Assembly (NCBI GenBank): GCA_005880985.1
Contig: VBIQ01000013.1
Coordinates: 62,001 to 126,000, forward strand
Direction: 5' to 3'
Length of the DNA stretch: 64,000 bases
From: Chloroflexota bacterium
GTDB lineage: Bacteria > Chloroflexota > Dormibacteria > Aeolococcales > Aeolococcaceae
The translations under genes and the position numbers were made by a program. A model generated the notes under the pieces. It was not told where the DNA came from, did not search any database, and saw only the letters and a list, made by a program, of their open reading frames with translations. Shown piece after piece: positions 25,778 to 34,654 of this stretch. Each line of letters begins with the position of its first letter. Position 1 is the first letter of the stretch.

Positions 25778-26938
25778 ATGGACGCCAAGGCGGCTGCCAA
25801 GAAGGGGGTGAGCGACGGCCGGGACCGGCTGATCGAGCTCAGCCACCGCATCCACGCCCATCCCGAGCTCGGATTCGAGGAGGAGCGCGCCTGCGCCTGG
25901 GTGGCGGAGGAGCTCGACCGCGCCGGCCTGGCGGTGGAGACGGGCATCGGCGACCTACCCACCGCGCTCGCCGCCACCGCCGGCGGCGGCCCGCTGACGG
26001 TGGCAATCTGCGCCGAGTACGACGCCCTGCCTGACGTCGGCCATGCCTGCGGTCACAACGCGATCGCCGCCGCCGCGGTCGGCGCCGGCCTCGCGCTGGC
26101 CCCGATCGCCGACGACATCGGCGTCACCGTTCGCGTCATCGGCACACCGGCCGAGGAGGGCGGCGGCGGGAAGATCCTCCTGCTCGAGCGCGGCGCCTTC
26201 GCCGGCGCCAACGCGGCGATGATGGTCCATCCCTGCTCGTACGAGCGCGACCGCATGCCGTGCCTCGCCGTGTCCCACTTCGAGGTCGAATATCACGGCA
26301 AGGAGGCGCACGCGTCCGCTCACCCCGACGAGGGGATCAACGCCGCCGACGCGATCACCCTCGCGCAGGTGGCCATCGGACTTCTCCGGCAGCACATGCG
26401 CGCCACCGACCGCGTCCACGGCATCGTCACCCTCGGCGGCGCGGCGCCCAACATCGTGCCCGCGCACGTTCGCGGCACCTGGTACGCGCGCGCCCGCACC
26501 CTGGCAGAGCTGACCGAGTTCGAGCCGCGGGTGCGGCGCTGTTTCGAGGCGGGTGCCCTGGCGACGGGAGCGACGCTCACCTATCACGCCGACCCGCGGC
26601 CGTACTCGGAGTTCGTCACCGACGACGAGCTCGCCGACCTCTATCGCGCCAACGCCGAGTCCCTGGGACGCCGCTTCGCCGACCTCGGGCCGGAGATCGA
26701 TCGCAAGGTCGGCTCCACCGACATGGCCAACGTCTCGCTGGCGATGCCGACCATCCACCCCATGCTCGACATCGAGTCGGAGGGCGCGACCAACCATCAG
26801 AAGGAGTTCGCCGCCCACTGCGTTCGCCCCGCCGCCGACCGTGCCGTGATCGAGGGAGCGATCGCCATGGCCTGGACGGTGATCGACGCCGCCACCGATC
26901 CGCGGGTGCGCGACCGGCTGCTCAGCGCCCGCGCCTGA
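25778..26938 (+). CDS. M20 family amidohydrolase (AbgB-like metallopeptidase)
   Basis: 386 aa, cytoplasmic. The zinc-amidohydrolase motifs are in order: RIHAHPELGFEE, EYDALPDVGHACGHN, GTPAEEGGGGK, and the dimerisation-domain HFEVEYHGKEAHASAHP. C-terminal IHPMLDIESEG and the final His complete the set. This is the M20D type that cleaves N-acyl amino acids, indole-3-acetyl conjugates or p-aminobenzoyl-glutamate; the substrate cannot be told. It is a single gene with its own promoter at 25703 and ends 6 bp before the convergent nitroreductase remnant. Confidence 0.88.
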   Translation: MDAKAAAKKGVSDGRDRLIELSHRIHAHPELGFEEERACAWVAEELDRAGLAVETGIGDLPTALAATAGGGPLTVAICAEYDALPDVGHACGHNAIAAAAVGAGLALAPIADDIGVTVRVIGTPAEEGGGGKILLLERGAFAGANAAMMVHPCSYERDRMPCLAVSHFEVEYHGKEAHASAHPDEGINAADAITLAQVAIGLLRQHMRATDRVHGIVTLGGAAPNIVPAHVRGTWYARARTLAELTEFEPRVRRCFEAGALATGATLTYHADPRPYSEFVTDDELADLYRANAESLGRRFADLGPEIDRKVGSTDMANVSLAMPTIHPMLDIESEGATNHQKEFAAHCVRPAADRAVIEGAIAMAWTVIDAATDPRVRDRLLSARA

Positions 26939-26944
26939 GCTCCG

Positions 26945-27149
26945 TCAGGACGGCGTGATCACCACCACCGGGATGGGCCGCTCCGTCTTCGACTGATACC
27001 CGCGGTAGCGATCGTGGTTGTTGGCCGGTGGTGTGCAGCAGCAGGCTCGGGACACCGAGCATGCGGTGGCCGATGCGTCCCTCGGTGCCCGCGTAGAGCC
27101 GCGAATGGAAACGCAGCACCGCCGCCTGCAGGGAATCGACGACGCTCAT
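26945..27149 (-). pseudogene. deazaflavin-dependent (F420) nitroreductase, internally deleted
   Basis: The N-terminal part (VLRFHSRLYAGTEGRIGHR, LGVPSLLLHTTG) matches the start of the Ddn-like F420H2-dependent oxidoreductase family. Soon after LLLHTTG the match breaks; after a frame change the family C-terminus appears (NHDRYRGYQSKTERPIPVVV, then ITPS and stop at 26945). About two thirds of the normal ~130-150 aa is missing, including the F420-binding centre, and the frames do not match, so the product cannot be functional. The ATG still overlaps the stop of the DinB-like gene (ATGA), showing it was an operon member. Confidence 0.8.
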
Positions 27150-27706
27150 ACTCCCCGCCTCACGACCAGGCTGCGCAGCTCGTCGCCGAGACGCCGGAGG
27201 TCACCGGTATGGTGAAGCAGCTCGTGCGGCATGTCGTGGGCGATGTCGCGCAGCACGATCTCGCCGGCCTCCTCGTGAACGCCGACCCTTGCCCACGCGT
27301 CCTCGGGGAGCGCGCCGATGAGCTCCACGAAGCGGCCGACGGCGGCCTCCATGCGGTGGAGAGACGGCTCGACCGGGACCTCGTCGAACCGCCCGCGCTC
27401 GGCCGCGGCATCCTGGTCGTAGCCCTTCAGGACGGGCCGATCCTCGGATGCGATGCGGCGCACCCGCCCCTCGATGAGCTCGCTGGCATCGGCGAGGTGG
27501 GCGCAGTACGCGTTGGGCGACCAGACCGCGGGCGCAACGCGACGAGCCCGCAGCTCATCGGGCACGGCGAGAGCGGCCTCGCGCACCTCAGGCATCGTGC
27601 GGCTGCAAGTCTCGGCGATCGACGACCCGGTCAGCGCGTACCGAAAACCGCACTCGCGGCAGCGGAAGGTGCCGTCGCTCTCGCGAAGCACCTGGGTGGG
27701 ATCCAC
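27146..27706 (-). CDS. DinB-like domain protein with N-terminal CxxC ribbon
   Basis: 186 aa. It begins with a short Cys-containing segment (FRCRECGFRY), followed by a four-helix DinB/maleylpyruvate-isomerase-like domain with possible metal ligands in WSPNAYCAHLADA and HDMPHELLHHTGDLRRL. DinB-like proteins bind a metal and often thiols; the substrate is unknown. TATGGT (27713-27718) ends 6 nt before the GTG start, a leaderless arrangement. Downstream it overlaps the broken nitroreductase. Confidence 0.72.
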   Translation of the reverse strand: MDPTQVLRESDGTFRCRECGFRYALTGSSIAETCSRTMPEVREAALAVPDELRARRVAPAVWSPNAYCAHLADASELIEGRVRRIASEDRPVLKGYDQDAAAERGRFDEVPVEPSLHRMEAAVGRFVELIGALPEDAWARVGVHEEAGEIVLRDIAHDMPHELLHHTGDLRRLGDELRSLVVRRGV

Positions 27707-27737
27707 CGCCGCACCATATACCGGTGGAGGTCGACCC

Positions 27738-28388
27738 GTGACGCCGGTGGAGCTCGACGACCTGGCGGCGGTGGAGATCGATCACGTTCTGATCGCCATG
27801 GCCGATCTCGAAGCCTCGGTTGCCGACTTCGAGCGCCGGTACGGGCTGACGAGCGTCGAGGGTGGCCGCCACCCCGGCTGGGGAACAGCCAACCGGCTGG
27901 TGCCCCTCGGCAGCACCTATCTGGAGCTGATCGCCGCGGTGGATGCGAACGAGGCGTCGCGCAGTGATGTCGGCCGGTGGGTGTCAGGCGGGCAGCCGGG
28001 AATGCCGCTGGGATGGGCAGCGCGGACCTCCAACATCGAGCGCATCGCCGACCGCCTCGGGCTGACCGTGCACGCCGGCTCGAGACGATCCACGAGCGGC
28101 GAGGTGCTGCGCTGGCGCACCGCAGGGCTCGAGGTTGCCGCGGTCGAGCCCATGCTCCCGTTCTTCATCGAGTGGGATGCAAGCGCTCGGTTTCCCGGGG
28201 GCATTGCGGTCCGTCATCCGTCGGGCGCAACCCGCATCGGTGGCCTGCTTCTCGATGGCGACTCCGATCGCGTGTCGGACTGGGTCGGTGGTCATCCGCT
28301 GCCGATCACGCTTCGTGAGGGGAAGGCCGGGATCGCGCGCGTGGTCATCGCGACGGTGGAGGGAGAGATCGCGATCGGTCTGAGGTGA
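27738..28388 (+). CDS. VOC-superfamily (glyoxalase-like) protein
   Basis: 216 aa. EIDHVLIAMADLEASVADFE is the usual first strand-helix of glyoxalase-like domains (the His is a metal ligand), followed by GRHPGWGTANRLVPLGSTYLELI (shown in part). The second half has a similar repeat (RIGGLLLDG). It resembles the Glyoxalase_3 type; substrate unknown. The GTG start has GGAGG 7 nt upstream, a clear Shine-Dalgarno site. It is divergent from the DinB-like gene. Confidence 0.78.
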   Translation: MTPVELDDLAAVEIDHVLIAMADLEASVADFERRYGLTSVEGGRHPGWGTANRLVPLGSTYLELIAAVDANEASRSDVGRWVSGGQPGMPLGWAARTSNIERIADRLGLTVHAGSRRSTSGEVLRWRTAGLEVAAVEPMLPFFIEWDASARFPGGIAVRHPSGATRIGGLLLDGDSDRVSDWVGGHPLPITLREGKAGIARVVIATVEGEIAIGLR

Positions 28389-28519
28389 ACCGGCGGCTCT
28401 TTCGAGCGATGTGGCAAACCCATGTTCGTAAGCGAGGGCGGTGCAAGTTTGGCCGCTTTGCGCCAGTCATCCATAGGCAGGGGTGGCGGCAGCCGCGGGA
28501 CGAGGAAGGGAAGTCGAGC

Positions 28520-30913
28520 ATGGGACGACGACGAGCCGGCAGACCGGCGGTGCTGCTGGTGCTCGCGCTCGCCATCGCCGCCTGCGGCTCCGGAGCTACC
28601 ACGGCGACCGACCAGCGCACGGCCGGCCCGGCGGGATCGGCCCCAACGTCGGCACCAGGCTCGCCGAACACCTCGGCGGCTGGCGCGGCCGCGGGCGCGC
28701 CGCAGGCGGGCGGCGCCGGCCCGAGCGCCCGGTGGGTCGCCGCCCCCAGCGACAACTGGCCGGGCCACGGCTTCGATCCGGCAAACCCCGCCGGGTGCGA
28801 CCCGCTGGATCCCGCCCAGTGCCTGCTCCCCTACCCCAACGACTGGTTCACCAAGCCCGACGCGACCAGCGCCACCGGTCGCCGGCTCGACCTCACCCTG
28901 CTCGGGATGCCGCACAACGCCGCCGGCAAGCCGATCGAGCCGCAGGAGTGGAATCGCAGCGACGGCTTCAGCGCTGGCGCGCAGATCCTCACCCTCGTCC
29001 CGGGGATGACCAGCAACGCCGACCTGGTCCCCTCGGGCCTGCCGCCGGTCACCGACCTGGCGATGAACACCCAGCCCAACCTCGGCGTCGTCCTCCTCGA
29101 CGTGCAGACGGGGCGCCGCGTCCCGGTGTGGGTGGAGATCGACCAGTACACCGATGAGGCGGGGCTGGTGTCCACCGGCAGCGTGCAGCAGGACCTGATG
29201 ATCCATCCGGCGGCCAACCTCACCGACGGGCACCGATACATCGTCGCCCTGCGACATCTGGTCCGGGACGACAAGAAGCCGGCCCAGCCGTCGGCGGCCT
29301 TCATCGCGTATCGGGACGGCACGGCCTCCAGCAGCGATCCCCGTCGCGCGCACATGGAGAATGTCTTCCGCACCCTGCAGCGCGCCGGGGTGTCACGCAA
29401 GGACCTCTACCTCGCCTGGGACTTCACCACCGCGAGTACCAGGAATGTCACCGGGCGGCTGCTCGCCATCCGCAAGGATGCCTTTCACCAGCTGGCAGAC
29501 AACAACCTCGCCGACGGCAAGGTCGAGGGCAACGCGCCAGCGTTCACCGTCGACTCCGTCAGCAACTACACGACGGCTCAGAACAGCCGCCTCGCCCGTC
29601 AGGTGACTGGCCACCTCACCGTCCCCTGCTATATCGCACCGACCTGCTCGCCACCGGCGAAGTGTGCGGGCGTCACCGGCGGCGCCATCAATGACTGTCC
29701 GAGCCCCGGCCAGTTCGCGCTCGACCCGAGCAATCCGGACGCGGTGCCGTCTCAGGTCGCGGGGCAGACCTACCAGGCGAACTTCATCTGCAACGTGGGA
29801 CGCAGCGGCTTCGAGAACCACCAACTGCTCCGCCCGGTCGAGTATGGCCATGGCCTGTTCGGCGGGGCTGGGGAGGTCAACTCCGACCCGCAGCAGGACA
29901 TGGCGTCGCGGTTCGGGATGATGTACTGCGCCACGGACTGGTTCGGGTGGGCCAGCGCCGACACCCCCAACGCGGCGGTTGCCCTGGCCGACCTCTCGCG
30001 CTTTCCGCTGCTGACCGACGAGGCTCAGCAGGGCGAGCTCGACTTCCTCTATCTCGCCCGGCTGATGATCCATCCCCAGGGCTTCGGCTCCGACAAGGCC
30101 TTTCAGTTCTCGGACGGCACCTCGTTCATCGACACCCACCAGGCGTACTACGACGGCAACAGCCAGGGCGGCATCTTCGGCGGCACGGTGTGCGCCGTCT
30201 CGGTGGACCTGAACCGCTGCGTGCTCGGGGTGTCGGGGATGGACTACTCGATCCTGCTGCCCCGCTCCAGCGACTACGTCGCCAAGAGCAAGCCGGACCC
30301 GACCAAGCTCGATCCCAGCAATCCCAGAGGCCTGGTCGGCTTCTCGACATTGTTCGACAGCGCCTATCCCGACCAGTCACAGCGGATCCTCATCTTCGAC
30401 CTGATCCAGACGCTGTGGGACCGCTCCGACCCCAACGGCTACGCCGGCCACATGACCGGTGGGCTTCCGGACACGCCCAGCCACAACGTGCTGCTCCAGA
30501 TCGGCTACGGCGACCACCAGGTGGCCAACATCACCGCCGAGGACGAGGCCCGGACGATCGGGGCGCACGGGGTGTACCCGCCGCTGGTCACCGCCCGCTA
30601 TGGCCCCTACCACGACGTCTTCTGGAGCATCGCTCCGGTGACCAGCTTCCCGTATAGCGGATCGGCGATCGTGCTCTTCGACACCGGTCCGGCCGCCGCG
30701 GTGCTTCCCGGCGGCCACCACGGAACCGATCCGCCACCGCCGGCCGACGTGCCGAACCGCTCGGGGGAGGACCCCCACGAAGCGCCGCGACGGGCGCCGT
30801 GGGGTCAGGTCCAGAAGTCGGACTTCCTGTCGGTGGGCGGGGTCGTCACCAACCCGCAGCCGGGAGGCGCGCCCTACTTCGCCTGGGGCTGGGACGGAAT
30901 CACCGGCCTCTAG
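28520..30913 (+). CDS. large secreted lipoprotein with alpha/beta-hydrolase-like domain
   Basis: 797 aa. The start at ATG 28520 gives a lipoprotein signal (VLLVLALAIAACGSG, lipobox Cys about 20) and has GGAAGGG about 9 nt upstream. An Ala/Gly/Thr/Ser-rich linker follows to about residue 75, then a domain beginning LPYPNDWFTKPD, similar in style to bacterial lipases of the VolA/Lipase_bact_N type. YYDGNSQGGIFGG in the second half looks like a nucleophile elbow (G-N-S-Q-G), and GYGDHQV may hold the catalytic His. Four or more Cys pairs suggest disulfides and an extracellular site. The enzyme class is inference. Confidence 0.7.
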   Translation: MGRRRAGRPAVLLVLALAIAACGSGATTATDQRTAGPAGSAPTSAPGSPNTSAAGAAAGAPQAGGAGPSARWVAAPSDNWPGHGFDPANPAGCDPLDPAQCLLPYPNDWFTKPDATSATGRRLDLTLLGMPHNAAGKPIEPQEWNRSDGFSAGAQILTLVPGMTSNADLVPSGLPPVTDLAMNTQPNLGVVLLDVQTGRRVPVWVEIDQYTDEAGLVSTGSVQQDLMIHPAANLTDGHRYIVALRHLVRDDKKPAQPSAAFIAYRDGTASSSDPRRAHMENVFRTLQRAGVSRKDLYLAWDFTTASTRNVTGRLLAIRKDAFHQLADNNLADGKVEGNAPAFTVDSVSNYTTAQNSRLARQVTGHLTVPCYIAPTCSPPAKCAGVTGGAINDCPSPGQFALDPSNPDAVPSQVAGQTYQANFICNVGRSGFENHQLLRPVEYGHGLFGGAGEVNSDPQQDMASRFGMMYCATDWFGWASADTPNAAVALADLSRFPLLTDEAQQGELDFLYLARLMIHPQGFGSDKAFQFSDGTSFIDTHQAYYDGNSQGGIFGGTVCAVSVDLNRCVLGVSGMDYSILLPRSSDYVAKSKPDPTKLDPSNPRGLVGFSTLFDSAYPDQSQRILIFDLIQTLWDRSDPNGYAGHMTGGLPDTPSHNVLLQIGYGDHQVANITAEDEARTIGAHGVYPPLVTARYGPYHDVFWSIAPVTSFPYSGSAIVLFDTGPAAAVLPGGHHGTDPPPPADVPNRSGEDPHEAPRRAPWGQVQKSDFLSVGGVVTNPQPGGAPYFAWGWDGITGL

Positions 30914-30936
30914 GCCGGCGGAGCGCGCCTCGCGCT
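30903..30936. terminator. two GC-rich hairpins between convergent genes
   Basis: CCGGCC-TCTA-GGCCGG (30903-30918) spans the hydrolase stop codon, and AGCGCG-CCT-CGCGCT (30922-30936) follows. They are placed between convergent genes but lack a T-run, so termination is plausible, not shown. Confidence 0.4.
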
Positions 30937-30940
30937 GCGG

Positions 30941-31528
30941 CTACAAGGAGCCGAGGACCTGGCTGGCGAGGGCCTCGAGTCGGTCGATGGGCGATGGCGA
31001 TGTGATGGTGAGCTCGAACCCGCCTTTCAACACCGAAACGGTGGCGTATACGCCCGGATTGGTCGGGCTTAACGAGCCGGAGGGATGTAGCTGGCCGTGA
31101 CTCAACGAGAAGGCTGCGTCGCCGATCCCCGAGACATCGGTGACGGTGTTGCCCTGCGAGGCGTATTGGGCCTTGTGGCTGGCGAACGCCGCGGCGTCCA
31201 CGCCCGTCTCGAGCCGTACCATCACGCGTGCAGGCGAGAGAGCGTCAGGGTAGTCGCAGTCGATGACCGGCTGGTGGACTCGGGAGGTGGGGTCGTTGAC
31301 GCTCAGGCCGAGGATCGCCTGCACCGCCGAGGCCGGCACCAGTGCGCACGACACCGTGGTCGCGGATGTTGTGCCAGCCCCCGAGGCGCTCGCGCCGTGG
31401 GTGAGGGCGGGAGCGGCCGGGTTGCTCGAGCCGCACGCGACCAGCAGCACGGGCCAGGTCACCGCGGCGAGGGTGATCGCCAAGGCGCGACAGCCGGCAG
31501 GAGCAGCGGTGCGCACAGGCGGTGCCAT
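30941..31528 (-). CDS. small lipoprotein, DUF3558-like
   Basis: 195 aa. Lipoprotein signal peptide with lipobox LLVACGSS, Ser/Ala/Thr linker, then a compact domain starting VSCALVPASAVQAILGLSV with a second Cys (DCDYPDAL) that could pair with the first. The CALV...AILG opening and the later GIGDAAFS motif are typical of DUF3558-type cell-envelope lipoproteins of Gram-positive actinobacteria. Function unknown. ATG at 31528. Confidence 0.7.
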   Translation of the reverse strand: MAPPVRTAAPAGCRALAITLAAVTWPVLLVACGSSNPAAPALTHGASASGAGTTSATTVSCALVPASAVQAILGLSVNDPTSRVHQPVIDCDYPDALSPARVMVRLETGVDAAAFASHKAQYASQGNTVTDVSGIGDAAFSLSHGQLHPSGSLSPTNPGVYATVSVLKGGFELTITSPSPIDRLEALASQVLGSL

Positions 31529-31554
31529 GGCGGGAGGCTGGCGCGCCTGCCGGC

Positions 31555-32868
31555 TCAGCGCCGGCGTCCGCCGGTCACGCCGCGCACCGGCGTGATCGCC
31601 GGGCCTCGTTCCTCCACCGCCTGGCTGAAGCGTTCGTGGAAGGCGCGCACCGTCGGCGGGATAGGATCGGCGAGCGTCGACCGGCCGGTCATCACCTCGG
31701 CCGTCTTCAGGCCATGACCGGTGACATACGCCACCACCGTCTCGTCGCCGCGCCACCGGCCGGACCGCGCCAGCTTGGCGAGCACACCGACGGTCACGCC
31801 CCCAGCGGTCTCGGTGAAGATGCCCTCGGTGCGCGCCAGCAGCTCGATGCCCTCGAGGATCTCCTCCTCGGTGACGCTGTCGACGACGCCGCCGGTGGCG
31901 CGGGCTATCTGCACCACGTAGGAGCCGTCGGAGGGATTGCCGATGGCGATGGACTTGGCGATGGTGTCGGGCTTGACCGGAACGATGTGGGTCTCGCCCT
32001 GCTGGAACGCCGTCGCCACCGGTGAGCAGCCCAGCGCCTGGGCGCCGCTGAGGCGCGGCATGCGGGCGCCGTCGCCGCTCACCAGCCCCAGGTCGATGAG
32101 CTCACGTGCCGCCTTGTTGTGCTTGACGAACTGGCAGCCCGAGGCGATGGGGATGATGATCTCGTCGGGCAGCCGCCAGCCAAGCTGCTCGGCGGTCTCA
32201 TAGGTCAGGGTCTTGCTGCCCTCGCTGTAGAAGGGGCGGATATTGATGTTGCAGAAGGCCCAGTCGACCAGATCGGCCAGCTCGCTGCACAGGCGGTTCA
32301 CGTCGTCGTAGTTGCCGTCGATCCGCACCATCGTCGGTTTGAAGACGGCGGTGGGCGCGATCTTGCCGGCCTCGAGGTTGGCGGGGATGAAGACGTACCC
32401 CGGCATGCCGGCGCGCGCGGCGTAGGCGGCAACCGCGTTGGCGAGGTTGCCCGTGCTGGCGCAGGCGATGGTGTCGAAGCCGTTGCGCCGCGCCCAGGAG
32501 GTGGCAACCGACACCACTCGATCCTTGAAGGAGTTGGTCGGGTTCATGGTGTCGTTCTTGATATAGAGATTGCGCAGCCCCAGCTCCTCGCCGAGCTGCG
32601 GTGCATGGACCAGCGGGGTGAAGCCCTCGCCCAGGGTCACCGGTCCCTCGTCGTCGCTGGCGTCGAGGTCGACGGGCAGCAGATCGCGGTACCGCCAGAT
32701 GCTCTGGGGGCCGCGGTCGATCGCCTCGCGCGAGATGCGCCGGGCGACCTCGCGGTAGTCGTAGCGCACATCGAGAGGGCCGAAGCAGAGGTCGCAGACA
32801 TGCGTCGCGGCGACGTCGATCTCGGTGCCGCACTCGCGGCAGACGAGCGAGCGGATGCGCGATGCCAT
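31555..32868 (-). CDS. thrC: threonine synthase
   Basis: 437 aa PLP enzyme that converts O-phosphohomoserine to threonine. An N-terminal zinc-ribbon-like segment (CRECG, CDLCFGPL; Cys 10, 13, 25, 28) precedes the catalytic domain. The PLP lysine is in MNPTNSFKDR (K115); CASTGNLANAVAAYAARAG is the phosphate-binding region. TACACT (32875-32880) ends 6 nt before the ATG, so the mRNA is probably leaderless. Single gene; other thr genes are not here. Confidence 0.92.
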   Translation of the reverse strand: MASRIRSLVCRECGTEIDVAATHVCDLCFGPLDVRYDYREVARRISREAIDRGPQSIWRYRDLLPVDLDASDDEGPVTLGEGFTPLVHAPQLGEELGLRNLYIKNDTMNPTNSFKDRVVSVATSWARRNGFDTIACASTGNLANAVAAYAARAGMPGYVFIPANLEAGKIAPTAVFKPTMVRIDGNYDDVNRLCSELADLVDWAFCNINIRPFYSEGSKTLTYETAEQLGWRLPDEIIIPIASGCQFVKHNKAARELIDLGLVSGDGARMPRLSGAQALGCSPVATAFQQGETHIVPVKPDTIAKSIAIGNPSDGSYVVQIARATGGVVDSVTEEEILEGIELLARTEGIFTETAGGVTVGVLAKLARSGRWRGDETVVAYVTGHGLKTAEVMTGRSTLADPIPPTVRAFHERFSQAVEERGPAITPVRGVTGGRRR

Positions 32869-32891
32869 GGGCCGAGTGTATCCGAGAGGCG

Positions 32892-33617
32892 TCAGGGCGC
32901 CGCCGGCAGATCCACCACCAGCGGGCTCTGCTCGGCGCGCTCCGGGGCGCCGGCCACCAGGTCGTCGTAGACCAGCTGCGACCACGACTCCATGTTGAGG
33001 TAGTGGCGCCGCATCGCCTCCAGGCCGAGGCTCTCCCCCTCCAGCTTGTCGATCTCGCGCACCGCTGCCGTGCCCGCGTGCGGCTCGACCAGGAAGACCA
33101 GGCCGAGATGCACCCGCGACACCGGCGTGGTGTCGTCATTGAGCAAGGCCACCAGCCGGGCCGTCGCCGCCGATGCGCAGACGATCTCCTCGCTCCACTC
33201 CCGGCGCAGCCCCCCCACCACCGGGTCGCCGTCCTCGCCGTCACCGGGATTGACATGCCCGCCCACGCCGAGCGAGTAGAGGTGATGCAGGCGCCGCTCG
33301 CTGGAGCGGCGCAGCCGGCGGGTCAGCAGGAAGCCGCCGTCGCCCTGCTGGACGATGCAGTAGGGAATGATCTGCTGCTGCGAGGCGTCCTCCTCGACCT
33401 GACCGCGGGGGCGGTAGACGGCGGTGGCGCGGATGGTGCGCAGAGCCCGTTCCAGGCCGCTGGTCACCAGGCCGTGCCAGGCGCCGTCGGGGAAGATGGT
33501 GGTGCGCGGTACACAGAGCACCATTTCGCGCCGCGCGCCACCGGGGTTGCCGCGGGCAGACGGGTGAGCGCTGCCGCTGACGGCGTCACGATCGGCAGGC
33601 GTCCTGCGGGCAAGCAC
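32892..33617 (-). CDS. NUDIX hydrolase
   Basis: 241 aa. The core is YSLGVGGHVNPGDGEDG followed by GLRREWSEEI, a Nudix box (REUxEE) with a longer spacer than usual before the RE pair. An N-terminal domain with EMVLCVPRTTIFPDGAWHGL precedes it. The substrate is unknown. The GTG start at 33617 is supported by TACAAT (33626-33631) ending 8 nt upstream, as in other leaderless genes here; an ATG at 33524 is the alternative. Confidence 0.8.
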   Translation of the reverse strand: MLARRTPADRDAVSGSAHPSARGNPGGARREMVLCVPRTTIFPDGAWHGLVTSGLERALRTIRATAVYRPRGQVEEDASQQQIIPYCIVQQGDGGFLLTRRLRRSSERRLHHLYSLGVGGHVNPGDGEDGDPVVGGLRREWSEEIVCASAATARLVALLNDDTTPVSRVHLGLVFLVEPHAGTAAVREIDKLEGESLGLEAMRRHYLNMESWSQLVYDDLVAGAPERAEQSPLVVDLPAAP

Positions 33618-33653
33618 GGGCGCAGATTGTACGGGCGCTGAGTGGATCCGAGC

Positions 33654-34571
33654 TCAGGCGTGCGCCTGACGGCAGTAGGGATCGCGAATCGCCTGGTAGC
33701 CGGGCACCGTGCCCGTGACAATGCTCTGCGCCCAGAGCTGGGCGTTGTCCTCGATCGACTGGGCCACCGAGCGGCGCTCCGACGCGCTGTGGGCGTTGAC
33801 CAACCGCTCGGCGTTGCGCCAGGCGCCCTCGCGCCACGACTTCAACACCTCCAGCGCTGCCTGATCGGTCGCGGGGAAGGGCTGGCTGGGCGAGCCCCAC
33901 TGGAAGATAGAGTCGTAGCGCCGCTGCAGCTCCTGCTTGATGTGCTCCATGACGCTGACCAGGATGGCGTTGACCTGGTCATGGTCCGGCTTGCGCGAGC
34001 TGCTGTCGCGCATCCGCAGGCCCACCTCGGCGAGCGCGAAGGGAAGGTCGCGCTGGATGTGGGCGTTCATGCCCAGGAAGACGTCCTGCCCGGCGTTGGT
34101 CTGGTCGCCGCGCGCCGCATCGAACGCGGTACGCCACGCCCGGGGGACGAAGCCGCGGTGATGCGCGTAGTTGTCGAAGGCGCGGAAGTAGAGGTCGGCG
34201 AAGTCGGCGTCCAGGTGCACGATCCAGTCGAAGTCGCGGAAGAAGTGGGGATCACGCCCCAGGGTGTCGCGGAAGCCCCTGGTGGTGATCAGGTAGGTGA
34301 GGGCGAAGACGGCGCGGTGGTCGCAGCTGCGGTCGAGCGGCTGCCAGGCGGCGTCCATCCGCCGGATGACGCCGTCGACGCAGCGCAGGGTCGCCGTGTG
34401 ACAACTGGCGGTGGCGGCGGGCTGCGGACCTCCCGACCCCGGCGCCGGCGGAAGCAGCTGCGGCCAGGGGACGTTGACCGGCTCGAGCTGCGCGCCGGCC
34501 GGCGGTGGGAAGACCGCGGCCAGCGACAGCAGCGTGAGCAGCAGCGCCAGAGTGAACCTGCGCACCACCAT
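33654..34571 (-). CDS. DUF5995 family secreted protein
   Basis: About 305 aa. An N-terminal signal peptide (RRFTLALLLTLLSLAAVF...GAQ) indicates export. The mature part has the DUF5995 pattern: FALTYLITTRGFRDTLG, FLGMNAHIQRDLPFALAEVG, and EHIKQELQRRYD, with many His/Asp/Glu that might bind metal. Function unknown. AAGGAAGG lies directly against the ATG, so translation may really begin at a GTG two codons on (34565), which gives ideal 6-nt spacing. Confidence 0.78.
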   Translation of the reverse strand: MVVRRFTLALLLTLLSLAAVFPPPAGAQLEPVNVPWPQLLPPAPGSGGPQPAATASCHTATLRCVDGVIRRMDAAWQPLDRSCDHRAVFALTYLITTRGFRDTLGRDPHFFRDFDWIVHLDADFADLYFRAFDNYAHHRGFVPRAWRTAFDAARGDQTNAGQDVFLGMNAHIQRDLPFALAEVGLRMRDSSSRKPDHDQVNAILVSVMEHIKQELQRRYDSIFQWGSPSQPFPATDQAALEVLKSWREGAWRNAERLVNAHSASERRSVAQSIEDNAQLWAQSIVTGTVPGYQAIRDPYCRQAHA

Positions 34572-34654
34572 CCTTCCTTGGTGCGCCTGTTGTACCGGCA
34601 CGGCTGTGGCGCGGTCAAGGCGCCGGATCGCCCGGCGCCTGCCACGATAGAGTC

